Below, one piece after another: positions 1 to 11,008 of a stretch of 64,000 nt of DNA. The stretch's first letter is position 1. Each line of letters starts with the position of its first letter. A program made the position numbers and the translations under genes. This DNA comes from Wolfiporia cocos (Eukaryota; Basidiomycota; Agaricomycetes; Polyporales; Phaeolaceae). The notes under the pieces are model-generated. The model was not told where the DNA came from, did not search any database, and saw nothing but the letters and a program-made list of their open reading frames with translations. The DNA is taken from assembly GCA_029448655.1 (NCBI GenBank), contig JACCLO010000024.1:1-64000 (forward strand). Reading direction: 5' to 3'.

Positions 1-152
1 CCTAACCCCTAACCCCTAACCCCTAACCCCTAACCCCTAACCCCTAACCCCTAACCCCTAACCCCTAACCCCTAACCCCTAACCCCTAACCCCTAACCCC
101 TAACCCCTAACCCCTAACCCCTAACCCCTAACCCCTAACCCCTAACCCCTAA
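1..152. repeat. Chromosome-end telomere, (CCCCTAA)n
   Basis: About 21 uninterrupted heptamers of CCCCTAA start at the first base and end at 152. The complementary G strand is TTAGGGG. The C-rich strand reads inward from the left edge, as expected for the left end of a chromosome. The unit is one G longer than the TTAGGG usual in filamentous fungi. Confidence 0.97.
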
Positions 153-650
153 AATGCAAAATTAAATTTAAATTTGAAATTTATTTTACGTTAACTAATC
201 GAATCTAACTCCAAACAATACCATATAATTTCAATCAACACCACATAACCTCACATAAATTCATTTCATTCTCACATAACCCCACATAATTTCACTTCAT
301 ACTCACATAACCCCACATAAATATATACAATACTCACACAACCCCACTAAATTCATTTAAAATTCCCACAACTTCAAATAAATTCACCCAAAATCAAATC
401 ATCCCCAAACTACCACACACACTTTTATCATCTCTATCACATTCATCCTCCATACCTACCCTTAATCCAACAATCTAAATCTCACTCGCTCATCTAACTA
501 ATCTCATCTCACCTACTACACTCCTACATAGTCCCATCACCTATCATCACACATACCATCTCAGCTCTCACAATCTCTTATCTATCTCTCACAATTCTGT
601 CTCTGTCACATCTCAACCTGCTGACACAACATAGACTTCTGCTAAGAACA
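153..650. other. G-poor subtelomeric block, no gene
   Basis: About 500 bases directly inside the telomere are rich in A, C and T and nearly free of G on the plus strand. Short phrases such as CACATAA and CCCCACATAA recur. No convincing ORF is present. A similar block follows the internal telomere repeat at 28118-28135. Confidence 0.75.
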
Positions 651-2553
651 AAACAGTTGCTAGCCAACTCCACAATCCTCACCAACAGTAGAAAACAGTT
701 GCAAAATACCCCAACTTTCCATACCATACATCTCATTACTAAACCAGCCACCCGTGACAATCCTCACATACCAGCCACATTCTCCACCTCCAATCCCTCA
801 TCCCATAGGGCATGTCCCACTGACCCAGAGAGTTGGCCAGTGAATTCCCATGCCCGATGCCTGCAACGCACATCTTCAAATCCCTTTGACAAAAACTTGT
901 GTTGCGCATCTTCTTCCTGCACTGCCCTATGGGAATTTCGTAGCTGTTGTAATGTAAATGGCCTGTAGATACCCAACAGAAAATCGCAATAAATTAACAG
1001 GGAGGGATTACATTTTGCACACACGATTACAAGCAAAGTGATGATAACACCAAGCATTAGTAACGTGTCAGAAGTCGCTGAGTGGTGTGAAAGGGCAGTG
1101 CAAAAATGCAGCGAATAGCAGGTCGCCGATACGTAGCGCGAGAGAACAAAATGTATGTGTGGGAATGCAAGAAAAACCCACAACAACATATCCGATTGGC
1201 CACAAACTAATGTGCACGCAATGACAAATACTAACACATGATCATGTTTGCTAACGACGAGGAGATACTACGAGATGAAACGACTAAAAACTTCAAGACT
1301 CACCGGTGATCTCTTCACCACAAAGACTTGATCAGCTACGGTTGAGCTTGGTGTCGCCTCGCTAAGACTTAGAGGACAGCGTCACACAGAAAATGCAAGG
1401 AGAGAGAGATGGATTGCACCCTGGGTATGGCAGCTGTTTTATGTTACAAACGACACAGTTTCAAGAGCCAACTGAAATACGACAGAAGAAAAAGTAGTGA
1501 TATGCGATCGAGAGAAGCGAGTGATCATGTAACTCGATAAGGAAAAATGACTACCATAACAGTCTTGTGCCTATGAATCTATGTGAAGTAGTGGAGAAAA
1601 AATAGATGGAGGCCACGTTGTCGGCACAGACACATCCGACATACCGTCAGGATTGGCGTACGAAACACGCAATGGCTCGGACTCCATCAACAATGTCAAG
1701 ACCACATCCAATTTACGTGCGCATCTTGCCACCCTCGAGCGCAGAAACGTCGGTCTGGAATGTCACAGATCCTACTTCACGTTTGCGTACCACTCCCTTG
1801 GGACATGTCTCACGCGCTGCTAGAGTCGGTGCAGAGGTTTTAGTACAGTAAGGAAAATAATCAAAAATACCAGAAATAAAATATACACGCAGGACGACGA
1901 CCTGTATGCATGATCGAAGAGTATAATCGCATACTAATGCTGTACGCTCGATAAAGTTTTTGGTATGTGCTTGATTCTTAAAGCTTCTGCGAGTTTGAGT
2001 GTAGAGAACTTGAGCTTGCTATCTTGTAATCGTTGTTCGAATGGTGATCTTGTGACTTATACGGATTTGAGTATAGAAACGCGCTACCCCTCCACAAGAG
2101 GACGACACTTTTTGTCTTGACCTTAAGACCAATTCATCCCTGCGACCTCATCGGCTAGAACCATGGCTTCATGCTACTCCAGTGTACCAGTGGATACAAC
2201 TTGTCAAGGTTGGTGTGATACTTGCATGATGTTGCCCGGATTTCGGTGGAGTTGTATAGTGTGATTGAACCGGCTTGGTGTGCCTCGCGGATGTACGCGG
2301 TGTCGGATACAATGCAGTGATATTGGGTGTGAAAGTTTCGAGTGCCGATGGAGAAGTTCGGAGCATCACGCTGTAGCACGAATGACGTCTCGATGGTCTG
2401 ATGATCCTCTCTGTAGTAAAAAAGTTTGAGCCTGTTTGCTACAACTAGTTCTTTCAGCACAGATAGACTGCAACGTCGCGTACACAAGCGTCTAGCGCCG
2501 CTGCGCGAGGGCATAAGACCGTATCCTCTAATAATAGACCAGTTACCCGCTCC
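651..2553. other. Subtelomeric DNA without a recognisable gene
   Basis: Only short ORFs without recognisable domains occur here. The last part (about 1950-2553) may be the leader or a decayed LTR of the gypsy remnant that begins at 2554, but no LTR ends or target duplications could be identified. Confidence 0.5.
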
Positions 2554-4235
2554 ATGACAAAGTCATCCACTAGTTCTACTAATCAGCAGCCCCTCAACAC
2601 GAACGTGAACACAAACACAAACACGACGAACATACCATCGATCGCAAACACCATGTCGGCAATCACTTCAGCACTCGTCGTTCCGATGATGAGCGCAGGG
2701 TCACGCTATGCACCTAAGTTTGACGGTAAGAACGTAACAGATTTCTTGTTAGTTTTTGAAGCACAGGCTTACGCTGCTGGTATTCCGTATACAGAGTGGT
2801 CAGACAAGGTTCTACAGTATTGTAAGTCCAGCATTAGACAGATCATCAAGAATCATGAGCTGTTCAAGAACAAGACTTGGATAGATACTAAGAAGGTATT
2901 TTATCATTATTTTCCTTCTGAGGAGGAGAAAACGGTACCTACGCCGGAGGGTCTATGTGAGTTCTCAAGGCGTTGCTGAGAGGACGAGCGAGTGAACTTG
3001 TGTAGCTCCTTCGACAGATATGTTAGGAACTTTGCTCTGAAAGAGGGGGACCTGGTGAGAAAGAGTAAGATGACAGAGACAGAGAGAGATTTGTTATTTT
3101 ACCAAGGCTTACTGGTGACTGTGAGGCATCGTATTGCAGGTAGTTTGCCCAGGAAAATAGGTAAAGACATCACAATGGATGCACCTCCGGATCAAAGCAT
3201 GACGATTGAAGCACTAAGATTGTATTTTAGCAGAAATAACATTGAGTATGGTCTAGGTACATTGAACTCAAGTTCTGACGAAGAGATGAGTGACGACAAG
3301 GAGTTGTCATCTGACGAATCGGATTCCGGGAAGGAGGTGAGGCGTAGAGCTAGAAAGAGAGCTGAGAAAGAGTAATGTGGTAAGAAAGTGAAGTCGAAGG
3401 CTAACGAGAAAGACGAACAGACGGAAAGATAGCACAGCTGAGTGAAGCATTGACTAAATTACAGCTGACGATCGCAAATCAGGAGGTAGCGACACAGGTA
3501 CGACAGGAACAACCAACGACACAGCATCAGCATATGCATCAGGTATCGACTGGCCAGATGGAAAGGGCACCACATACATGTTTCATGTGTGGCAAGACGG
3601 AGGGTGTCAATCTCGATCATCCGATTGGGATGAGTAAGTGTCCAGAGACGATAGCACTAATTGCAGAAAAGATGTGTCAGTTTTCGCCAGCAACTGGGAA
3701 GGTCATTCAAGCAAACGGAGCAAACTTACTGATGATGCCTGCCGGGCAACGTGGCGGCATTGCAGTGGTGCTGCAAGAGGAGATCTGTTTTGGTAAGGAA
3801 AAGGACCGTGACATGTCTAATGTTGCAGGTCCCTCAGGTACCTGTTCGAGCCTAGGGGTGTTAGTTGACGGCGAACAATTGATCGAAGGTGACGTATATG
3901 CATACTCATTGAGGGTGCTGAACACTTTTGCAGCTACTCGAGCACAAGCCAAGAAGTCGACAGCAGAGGATGGGGAGTCAAGCAATGAAGAGCCGATAGC
4001 CAAGAGGTTTGAATACAGGCACACTAACGATAGGTCGAAGGGTAAGGTTGTGGGGCTGTCTGAAGCTACGAAGATGACGCCGACAGCGAAAGTGGATGGT
4101 AAGGCTGCGAGCGAGAAGCCACCAGCCGTGAACATGGAAGAGGGTTGGAAGAGTAGGAAAAAGGATCAGGTAACTGCGCACAAGAGGGACATGCCTCCTC
4201 ATCTGAAGCAGACGAGGTTCACGTCTGACGTATAG
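2554..4235 (+). pseudogene. Gypsy remnant: gag-like pieces with zinc knuckle
   Basis: Three consecutive ORF pieces (2554-2979, 2992-3375, 3450-4235), separated by stops or frame changes, read as a retroelement capsid gene. The first begins with an ATG at 2554 and a Ser/Thr/Asn-rich start, then a segment typical of Gag (FDGKNVTDFLLVFEAQAYA). The third contains a zinc-knuckle-like cluster, CFMCGKTEGV followed by His and a second Cys (GMSKCPE). Acidic and basic low-complexity stretches lie near 3280-3370. The order gag, protease, RT on the plus strand supports one decayed Ty3/gypsy element. It resembles a basidiomycete gypsy lineage different from the A family further right. It cannot make a full protein. 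Confidence 0.75.
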
Positions 4236-4238
4236 GAT

Positions 4239-5419
4239 ATGGTGTCCGCCGACAACGTCGCTAATCAGATACTTGATCAGAAGCTAACGCTGCAACTGAG
4301 ACAGATAATAGGAATTTCGCCTACCTTGCAGAAGCGTTTTACGGCACTCACAAAGACGCGCAAGGAGGTAGGTGGATCTGTGGCACAAGCAATTCGGATA
4401 GCCACAGTTGAAGATGAGAAAGAGGCAGTCGAGAATGTCGTGACAGAGGGGTCGGTGATGCTGAGCTTACAGGAGGGTGAGAACCTCAAAGAGGTAATAA
4501 CGCAGCACGCTGACGTTCATGCTGTGGCAGTTGGACAGGAACGATTCTTTGCAATGGCATGTGGAGTTGTACAAGGGATGTTTGGGACTGAGGCAGTAAT
4601 GTACCTCGTAGACTCAGGATCAAAGCTGAACTTAATATTGAAGAAAGTGTGGGATCAGACTAACCTAGCTATCGATCCAGATGGGTGTGGGTGGACACTC
4701 AAAGGTATTAATGGTATGCTTACACCACTTGAGGGCTGCATCCGTGACGCACCTGTTGAGATTGGGGGGGAAAGGTTTGATCACCATTTCTTTGTCACCC
4801 TGACTGACTTAGGGCAACACAATGGGATTCTCGGGCAGCCATGGTTACAGTGGGTGGCAGCTAATCTAGAATATGAAAGGAAGAACGGAATGTACCTTGT
4901 GGCACATCGCAACGGTGATCGATCCATGACGCCGATACAGGTGCGTATTGTCGACACAGGCACTGACCGAAACAAGGAGAAATTAGTGTTCATGACAGGA
5001 CTCGTGTCGCGCAAGGATTTTTGAAGAGAGGCGTGATGTCTGAACTGGCCTCGATAGGTAGTATCGCGTCCTCAGAAATTCCTAGGTTGGGTAACATTTT
5101 TCATTGTGTTGCGAGCGACATCTCTACACTCACAGATTCAGAGTTATCGATAGCTTCCCAGATTGATCCACCAGACTCTTCTGACAGGTTGTTACAGGAT
5201 TATATTGCAGCAAGCCCCATTCCTTTGACTCCAGTCCCTTCAGCATGGCGCAAACGTGTACAAATGCATTATAGCGTGACAGTAGCATTGAAAAGATATA
5301 AGCCCATTGACCGAAAGGTGTGCCCAGTGCCATCGTATATGCCTAACCCATTCACACAGAAATTCAAACCTATTGCTATACCTGAGTTGATGCCGCTACC
5401 AATTGAACCGAGACCCTGA
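4239..5419 (+). pseudogene. Gypsy remnant: aspartic protease and linker
   Basis: An ORF of about 261 residues (4239-5024) contains VDSGSKLNLI, the D-S-G active-site motif of retroelement aspartic proteases, with a second strand (GILGQPWLQ) about 80 residues later in the place usual for retropepsins. A short overlapping ORF (5021-5419) continues in another frame and looks like the protease-RT linker. It follows the gag pieces and precedes the RT fragment. The frame changes show that it is decayed. Confidence 0.75.
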
Positions 5420-5640
5420 AAGAAGTATGAATTCGGCTCAGGCAAGAGGTGGACCGTGCAGCGGCTGAGTGATGTGATTGCGAAGATTCCCGCTAACTTC
5501 TTATCAGATGCAGAAATTGACTTGCTAGTCCATGTTGTGGTTTCGTGACAGGCAGCATTTGCGTGGACTGACAATGAGTGAGGTACTTTCTCCCCAAGAT
5601 ACTTTTCTGACTATGAAATACCAGTGATCGAACACGTACC

Positions 5641-6327
5641 ATGGGCACAACCGTACATCCAAATTCCGAAGGCCATTGGGAGAAGGTGAAAGCAGTCATC
5701 AAATGCCAATTAGATGCTGGCAAGTTTGAGCCATTCTCCGCGTCGTATCGGACAGCATATTTTGCGGTCAAAAAGAAACAGGGTGATCCGCGACTCGTAT
5801 TCAATTTAGGTGACCTTAACGCTATCACTATATGTGATGCGGTGCTACCTCCATGGCCAGATGACTTTGCTGAAAGCTTTGTAGGGCATCACATTTTTAT
5901 GCTAGCTGACATTATGGCAGGTTTCGACAACTGCATTCTCGCATCAGTTTCGCGCGACCTTACAACATTCCAATGCCCCTTTGGGTCGTTGCGATTGACT
6001 AGGCTGCCACAAGGCTATACTAATGCAATGCCTGAATTCAGTCAATGCATATTGCATACGTTGGGTGACATGTTACCGAACGAAGCTGATGCTTTTGTGG
6101 ATGATGTAGGTGTGAAGGGTCCGAGTACTGACTATGACGACAAGGCTGTTGCAGCCAATTTGAATATTCAGAGGTTCATGTATGAGTTTGCATGTACAGC
6201 TAATAAGCTGCTTGCCAGGTTTGTCGAAGCGGGAATTACGGCATCTGGATCGAAGCTTGTTATCGCGATCCCCAGGCTGAAGATCGTCGGTTCCTTAATA
6301 TATAGAAGTCTGTATGACCGCAAATAA
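5641..6327 (+). pseudogene. Gypsy remnant: truncated reverse transcriptase
   Basis: This ORF of about 228 residues holds the core of an RNA-dependent DNA polymerase: a palm segment (FMLADIMAGFDN), the LPQGYTNA segment, and the catalytic box as AFVDDVGVKG, which fits the [YF]-x-D-D motif. The frame appears to shift near 5660-5690. RNase H, integrase and any chromodomain are missing. Similarity stops at about 6327, so the element is cut short. It is the only copy of this lineage in the window. Confidence 0.8.
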
Positions 6328-6854
6328 GTAAGACCACTCTAAACTAAGGTGATCTGTGCATAAGTGGCTAAGTATAGCCCATGATGCCATAAGCCCTCAT
6401 GGTGTGGTGCTACTCTAATGATAGTGCAGTATATCATAATGATGTCCTTTGTATCCTAAGAATATCACTGTATGTCATAGAAGATGACTTGACTATGTAA
6501 GACTAGCCTTGTATGTCATATGTGTATAGTAAATGGCACCACTATGTCATATCTGTAAGGTAAGCAGACCACACTGAGTCTGGGCCTATAATAATAGGCA
6601 TGAGGTTATAGAAACCTAGAATGTGAGGCTTGTAGACTAATAATAGTCCTGACATCTTAGATAAGAAGGAGGGTCACCTGACATGATTCCTGTGATAGTA
6701 CCTGGTGCTGCTATCTAATCTAAGAGTTTGGCAAGTCATGTGACACAACTCACATGACCCACTGACCTTCAGGTCGTTGGCACGACCCCAGCCATGTGCA
6801 ATAAGTACAGTAAACATAGTAAGAGAGGACAATTCTGGATGTGCACAAAATAAT
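6328..6854. other. Non-coding, repeat-like DNA
   Basis: There is no gene. The stretch is AT-rich with recurring phrases such as TATGTCAT and resembles decayed LTR or transposon DNA. It ends at the target duplication (ATAAT, 6850-6854) of the solo LTR that follows. Confidence 0.4.
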
Positions 6855-7975
6855 TGACACAAGCCATCTTGTGGGACTCACCAACTTAAGGGTCTTACTC
6901 AGACAAGTTGGTGAGGGGTTAGAAGGCAAGCTACAGAGGGTGAGAGGTGCTTCTGCGGCGGTAGCCGAGAAGAATAGAACTAAGATATCAAGGCGTCAAG
7001 CCTTGGTCTTTAAATATGTACAGGGTGAGAACACGTGCTACTAACTAGTGTGTCTGCCCTAAAGGAATGGTCAGTGCACCCTATCGGCGTATGCTGACGT
7101 ATACTCTACTCTAAGAGACCGTGGGAGGCCGGTAATGGCCGGACCAATGGTAAATGAGAGAGTGGTGGTGTCACCTTGCGGTGGACATGTGGAACGCTGG
7201 TGCAGCCCGGGTATATGGAAGGCCAGTTGTACCGGTGCCTTGAGGGACTATGGCTATTCGCCAGGCCCTTGGTGACTCAGGCCGAGAAGGCCGAGTGGTA
7301 TGCCAGAAGCCGGTGATATGATCAGGCCGGTGGTGGCGTGGGAGCGAGGCCTTGCGGCTGGCTCGGAGGTATGGCAACGCCGGCGTGAGAAGCACGGAGG
7401 TTGCACATTGCCGGGTCTAGAAGCCCGGAGGTAGGACTGTGCCGGTGACGGGAAGTCCGGGGGTTGCATAAGGCCGGTGATAGAAGCGTGTGCTATTGAG
7501 GGAAGCACGGAGCTTAGGAAGTGCCGGTGATGCATGTGGTGGTCGTTAGGCTTCTCAGCGTAGTAGACCGATGGGCACAGAGCTTAGTCAGCTGTTGTGC
7601 CATGTTGCCATTATTATGCGAGTGGCGCTCGCTGACAGGGAGAGGCTGGTCGACTTGTGGACTCTAGACTCTATGACGGGGTTGTGACGTAGCGGTGGTG
7701 GTGCTATGACCTAGATGTATGACGTGGATCACAGGATGAGGCACAGCGAAGCACGTTGCCTTAGTGATGACGTAATCAGTCATGTGGTGTAGCGTTGGGC
7801 CGGTGCTATGGGTCACGTGTAGGTTAAGGCCTATTCGGCCGTATGGTTCCGTTATAATACCTCGGCAGGTTCGGCATGGTGGGATAAGTCCCGGATAACT
7901 TTGTAGAGGCTTGTATAAGGCCAGAATTGGTGCTATAATTGCGCGAAAAATGTGCTATGTCCCAAATCTGTGACA
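6855..7975 (-). mobile_element. Solo LTR, TGTCACAG family, long variant
   Basis: The plus strand begins TGACACAAG and ends CCCAAATCTGTGACA, so the LTR reads TGTCAC...TGTCA on the minus strand. It is flanked by a perfect 5-bp duplication, ATAAT, at 6850-6854 and 7976-7980. No internal region is left. The ends match the 697-bp solo LTR at 37954-38650 (shared TGTGGGACTCAC near one end and ATGTCCCAAATCTGTGACA at the other), but this copy is about 420 bp longer. A TATA-like stretch near 7010 supports the minus orientation. Confidence 0.85.
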
Positions 7976-7980
7976 ATAAT

Positions 7981-8336
7981 CTGTGACACTATGAGGTCAG
8001 AACTATTATTAGTTTACAAGGCCCCACATTCCATCGTTTACAACATTAGGGCCCATACTGGCCCAGTCTATGACATCATGCCTATTATTATAGGTCTATA
8101 CTTAGTGTGGCCTGCTTATCTGACAGGTATGACATAGCGGCCTGCTTCCTCCACATTTATGGCATACAAGGCATATTTACAGAGCCAGTGTCATCTCTAT
8201 GACATACTGCACTATTCCTAGATAGCACCATATTATGACGCCTTATGGCATCACTATGATACCACAACATGTGCACAGACTAGCTGCATTAGGGTAGACA
8301 TTAGTAGTAGTATAAGGTCTTATATGTCTAGGCATC
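7981..8336 (+). repeat. LTR-like fragment D1, left part
   Basis: This segment resembles the start of the sequence at about 21800-22640: both share AGTTT-ACAAGGC, CCCACATTC, CTATGACATCAT-like phrases and a CACAGACTA/CACAGACCA...GCATTAGG block. Its continuation lies at 21282-21442, because the Tc1/mariner element inserted in between. The outer boundary was not resolved. Confidence 0.5.
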
Positions 8337-8338
8337 TA

Positions 8339-8374
8339 TGGTGCCAACGGCCTAGTCACCGCCTCTTTTGTACA
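8339..8374 (+). repeat. Left terminal inverted repeat of Tc1/mariner element
   Basis: It starts TGGTGCCAACGG and ends CTCTTTTGTACA. It matches the reverse complement of 21244-21279 except for C/T differences at positions 10 and 22. A TA dinucleotide lies just outside. Confidence 0.9.
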
Positions 8375-8560
8375 GTAGCCAAATCCTGTGGGCAACTTCA
8401 CGTTAACCCTAATGCAGGGTTTACATAAGTGCTGGTACCTGGCGGCACCCTGAGATTAAACATTTTGGGTATAGTACGGCACGGAGAGAACATTTGAACA
8501 CTTGTTGTGGTGTAGATACGGCAACGGCGCAGGCCTGTTGTGTATGTACTATTTCACTAC

Positions 8561-10298
8561 ATGCCGCGCTCTAGTAAGATACAGAAAGCACGCAAAGCTG
8601 CCGCTGCTCGTGCACGTACTGGGAAGCAGTTGAGCACACACGCCAGCGCCAGGAAGCAGTCGTGCACATCACAAGCCCAAGTATCAGCTGTGCGAGATGT
8701 TCTCTGCATAAGCTCAGATGAGGATGACGAGTGCACGTCATGGATGGGGGATGTGAGTTACATGATCTCCTCGGACAAGAATGAAGATGGAGAGGACTTG
8801 AATGATGACGAGGGCAACAACGGAGATGATGATGGAGATGATGACGGAGATGATGACGACAACAACAACGATTTGTCTGAGTTGAAGGGTGATGAGCTGC
8901 GTCAGAGTCTGGAGATGGCACAGCAGAGGAAAGAACGCAACAGGGATGCCTTCGGTATCCTAATGAGACCAATGTCTCAGAGCGTCTGGAAGCAAGCAGA
9001 GAGCAACCGGGCTCTGGGTTACAATGGCATGTCAGACAGAACGAAACGGAGGCACGATAAGAAGCTTCAGGATGAACAGGCTCACCGTAAGAGGTACTTA
9101 TCACAATTCATGGGCAAAATGTATGTGTTGACGAGTTTCGGGCACAGCTCTGGTGCGCAATTCATGCACTCGTTTTTCTCGACACAGAAGGGTCCTGAGC
9201 TGTCAGAGCAGCAGTCAAATGAGCAACAGGGTGGTTTACATACCATTCCAAGTGTTCGCCAGCCAGCACTGAGTGGAGATAAGATCTTCTGTGGATATCT
9301 CTCTGATATCTCATCATCAGAGGATGAGTACGAAACCGGAGATGTGGGTGCTGAAGGTGGAGAAGGAAGTGAAGAGAACATCCACAATAGCCAGGAGCAT
9401 CAAAGTGCGATGCTACAGTTACTCATGCATGAGGAGGAGGAAGAGAGCAAAATGGACGAGGCTGAACTTACTGTGGATTCCAGCCCCTCACAGCAGCAGC
9501 GCACTGTCCGCTCCAACCAGACAACCCCCCCTCCAAAGCACTGCAAGCTTGAAGTGCCAGCATGCATTACCCGCTCTCACATCAAGGAGAACCGTATGCA
9601 GACCTTCAAGAATGGACTTGATGCAATCCAGAAATTCATTAAATCAAAGCGACATACCTTTATTTCAGGCGATAACAGTCTGCAGGCCTGCTGCAGGCAC
9701 TGTATTGAGAGCTATCTGCACTTGATTGTCAAATACAAGCACTCCATGACTGTGGCAGGGGAATGTGCAGCGAAAAGCCATGGCTTTTCTGCAAAATGGG
9801 GTGTAAGGATGGTGCAGAAGTGGGCTCGAAGATGGTTGAATGCGCGAGAACTTCCCGTATCCTTGAAGGGCCGGCATATCAAGTCCTATACATTGCTACA
9901 GGACCCTGTGGTGCAAGTGGAGCTACGCTCATACGTGCAGTCAAACAAATGGGCCATGAATCCCGAAAAACTCACCAAATTCACCAAAAACAGCATGGTA
10001 CCAGCAGCTGCTCAGCAGTATCTGAAAGAGATCATTCGTAAGGAGATGCCAGCAGGGTCAAAGAAGTATATGGAGCTTGAACTCTTCCCATGGATTCACT
10101 TGAAGGTTGGCCAAGAAATCTCCCTGAGCACTGCGCACGATTGGCTTCATCGAGAAGGCTTCCAGTACATCGAGCACAAGAAGAGCCTCTATTATGATGG
10201 TCATGAGTGGCCAGATGTTGTCAGGTATCGTCAAGAAGTCTTCCTGCCAGCAATGGCACAGCATCAAAAATGAATGATCGAGTATGTCGTTGGAAATG
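8561..10298 (+). pseudogene. DDE transposase (Tc1/mariner-like), N-terminal half
   Basis: An ORF runs from ATG 8561 to a TGA at 10271-10273, then stays readable to the A1 insertion at 10298. An ATG at 8561 fits better than the upstream GTG because a basic N-terminus (MPRSSKIQKARK) follows. Residues about 75-105 form an acidic Asp/Asn run and a second acidic patch lies near 255-285. The C-terminal part (RMVQKWARRW, ISLSTAHDWLHREGF) looks like the helical DNA-binding region that precedes the catalytic domain. The TGA lies in a context where CGA would be expected, so it is probably a C-to-T change. Across A1, after removing one AAATG copy, the frame continues into 19967. Confidence 0.85.
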
Positions 10299-10918
10299 TA
10301 ACACAAGATAACACTTACTTATAGATGTTTGCTTGGTTTGCTGGTTAGGCAGGATAGTTGTAAGAGTTAAGCAGGATACGCTGAGTGGTTAACTCGTAGT
10401 ATGAATGCAATGAATAGAACTGAGGCAATAGCGCTCAGCAAGTCCAGTATATATACATGATAAATAAGACCCCTAACAGTCTTATTAGATAATACTAATG
10501 TCCGTATTCGTATGTACAAGTCCCCAGGTACCTAAGTACTTAGTAATATTCGATAAATACATATGCCGATCAAAACCGGGATATAGAAAGGCGGCGTAGG
10601 CCGCGCGAATGGCGTTTTGCGCTCTTGTCATTAGAAAGACGGGGCGTGACCAAAGCCCGGTCCGCTGACGTTTATATGCTGACTGCTTCCGGACGGAATG
10701 TCCGATTGGCTGGAACTAGACATGTGACTGATGGTAACTACTAGTGATAAGATAAGACCGTCGTTACGGGAGATAACGCGGCCATCATTCGGCACGTATG
10801 TAACCATTAACTTATGAACCAGATAAGCTAGTTATTGGTCTAGAAAGTCGTAGATAATTCGTAGAATTGCCGGAAAAATAGTAAGAAATATAGGGAAGCT
10901 AGGAGAATTCTTGTGACA
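10299..10918 (-). repeat. A1 3' LTR
   Basis: The plus strand runs TAACACAAG...CTTGTGACA. In sense it begins TGTCACAAG and ends CTTGTGTTA, so the last two bases are TA rather than the usual CA. It is 620 bp. The AAATG target duplicate lies just outside and the polypurine tract just inside. Confidence 0.95.
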
Positions 10919-10931
10919 TTACCCCCCCTTT
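10919..10931 (-). other. A1 polypurine tract
   Basis: In sense AAAGGGGGGGTAA directly precedes the 3' LTR, the usual position of the plus-strand primer. Confidence 0.85.
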
Positions 10932-11008
10932 AGATTTCAACGACCCCGTTGAGAGTAGAAATGGTGCTAGAGCCCATTGAAGGGTTAGACTTTACGATTT
11001 TTCCACTT

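Noticed and set aside
764..1237. 157-codon minus-strand ORF near the telomere
   Set aside because: Cys/Leu-rich low-information translation of skewed subtelomeric DNA; no domain, no promoter or intron signals.
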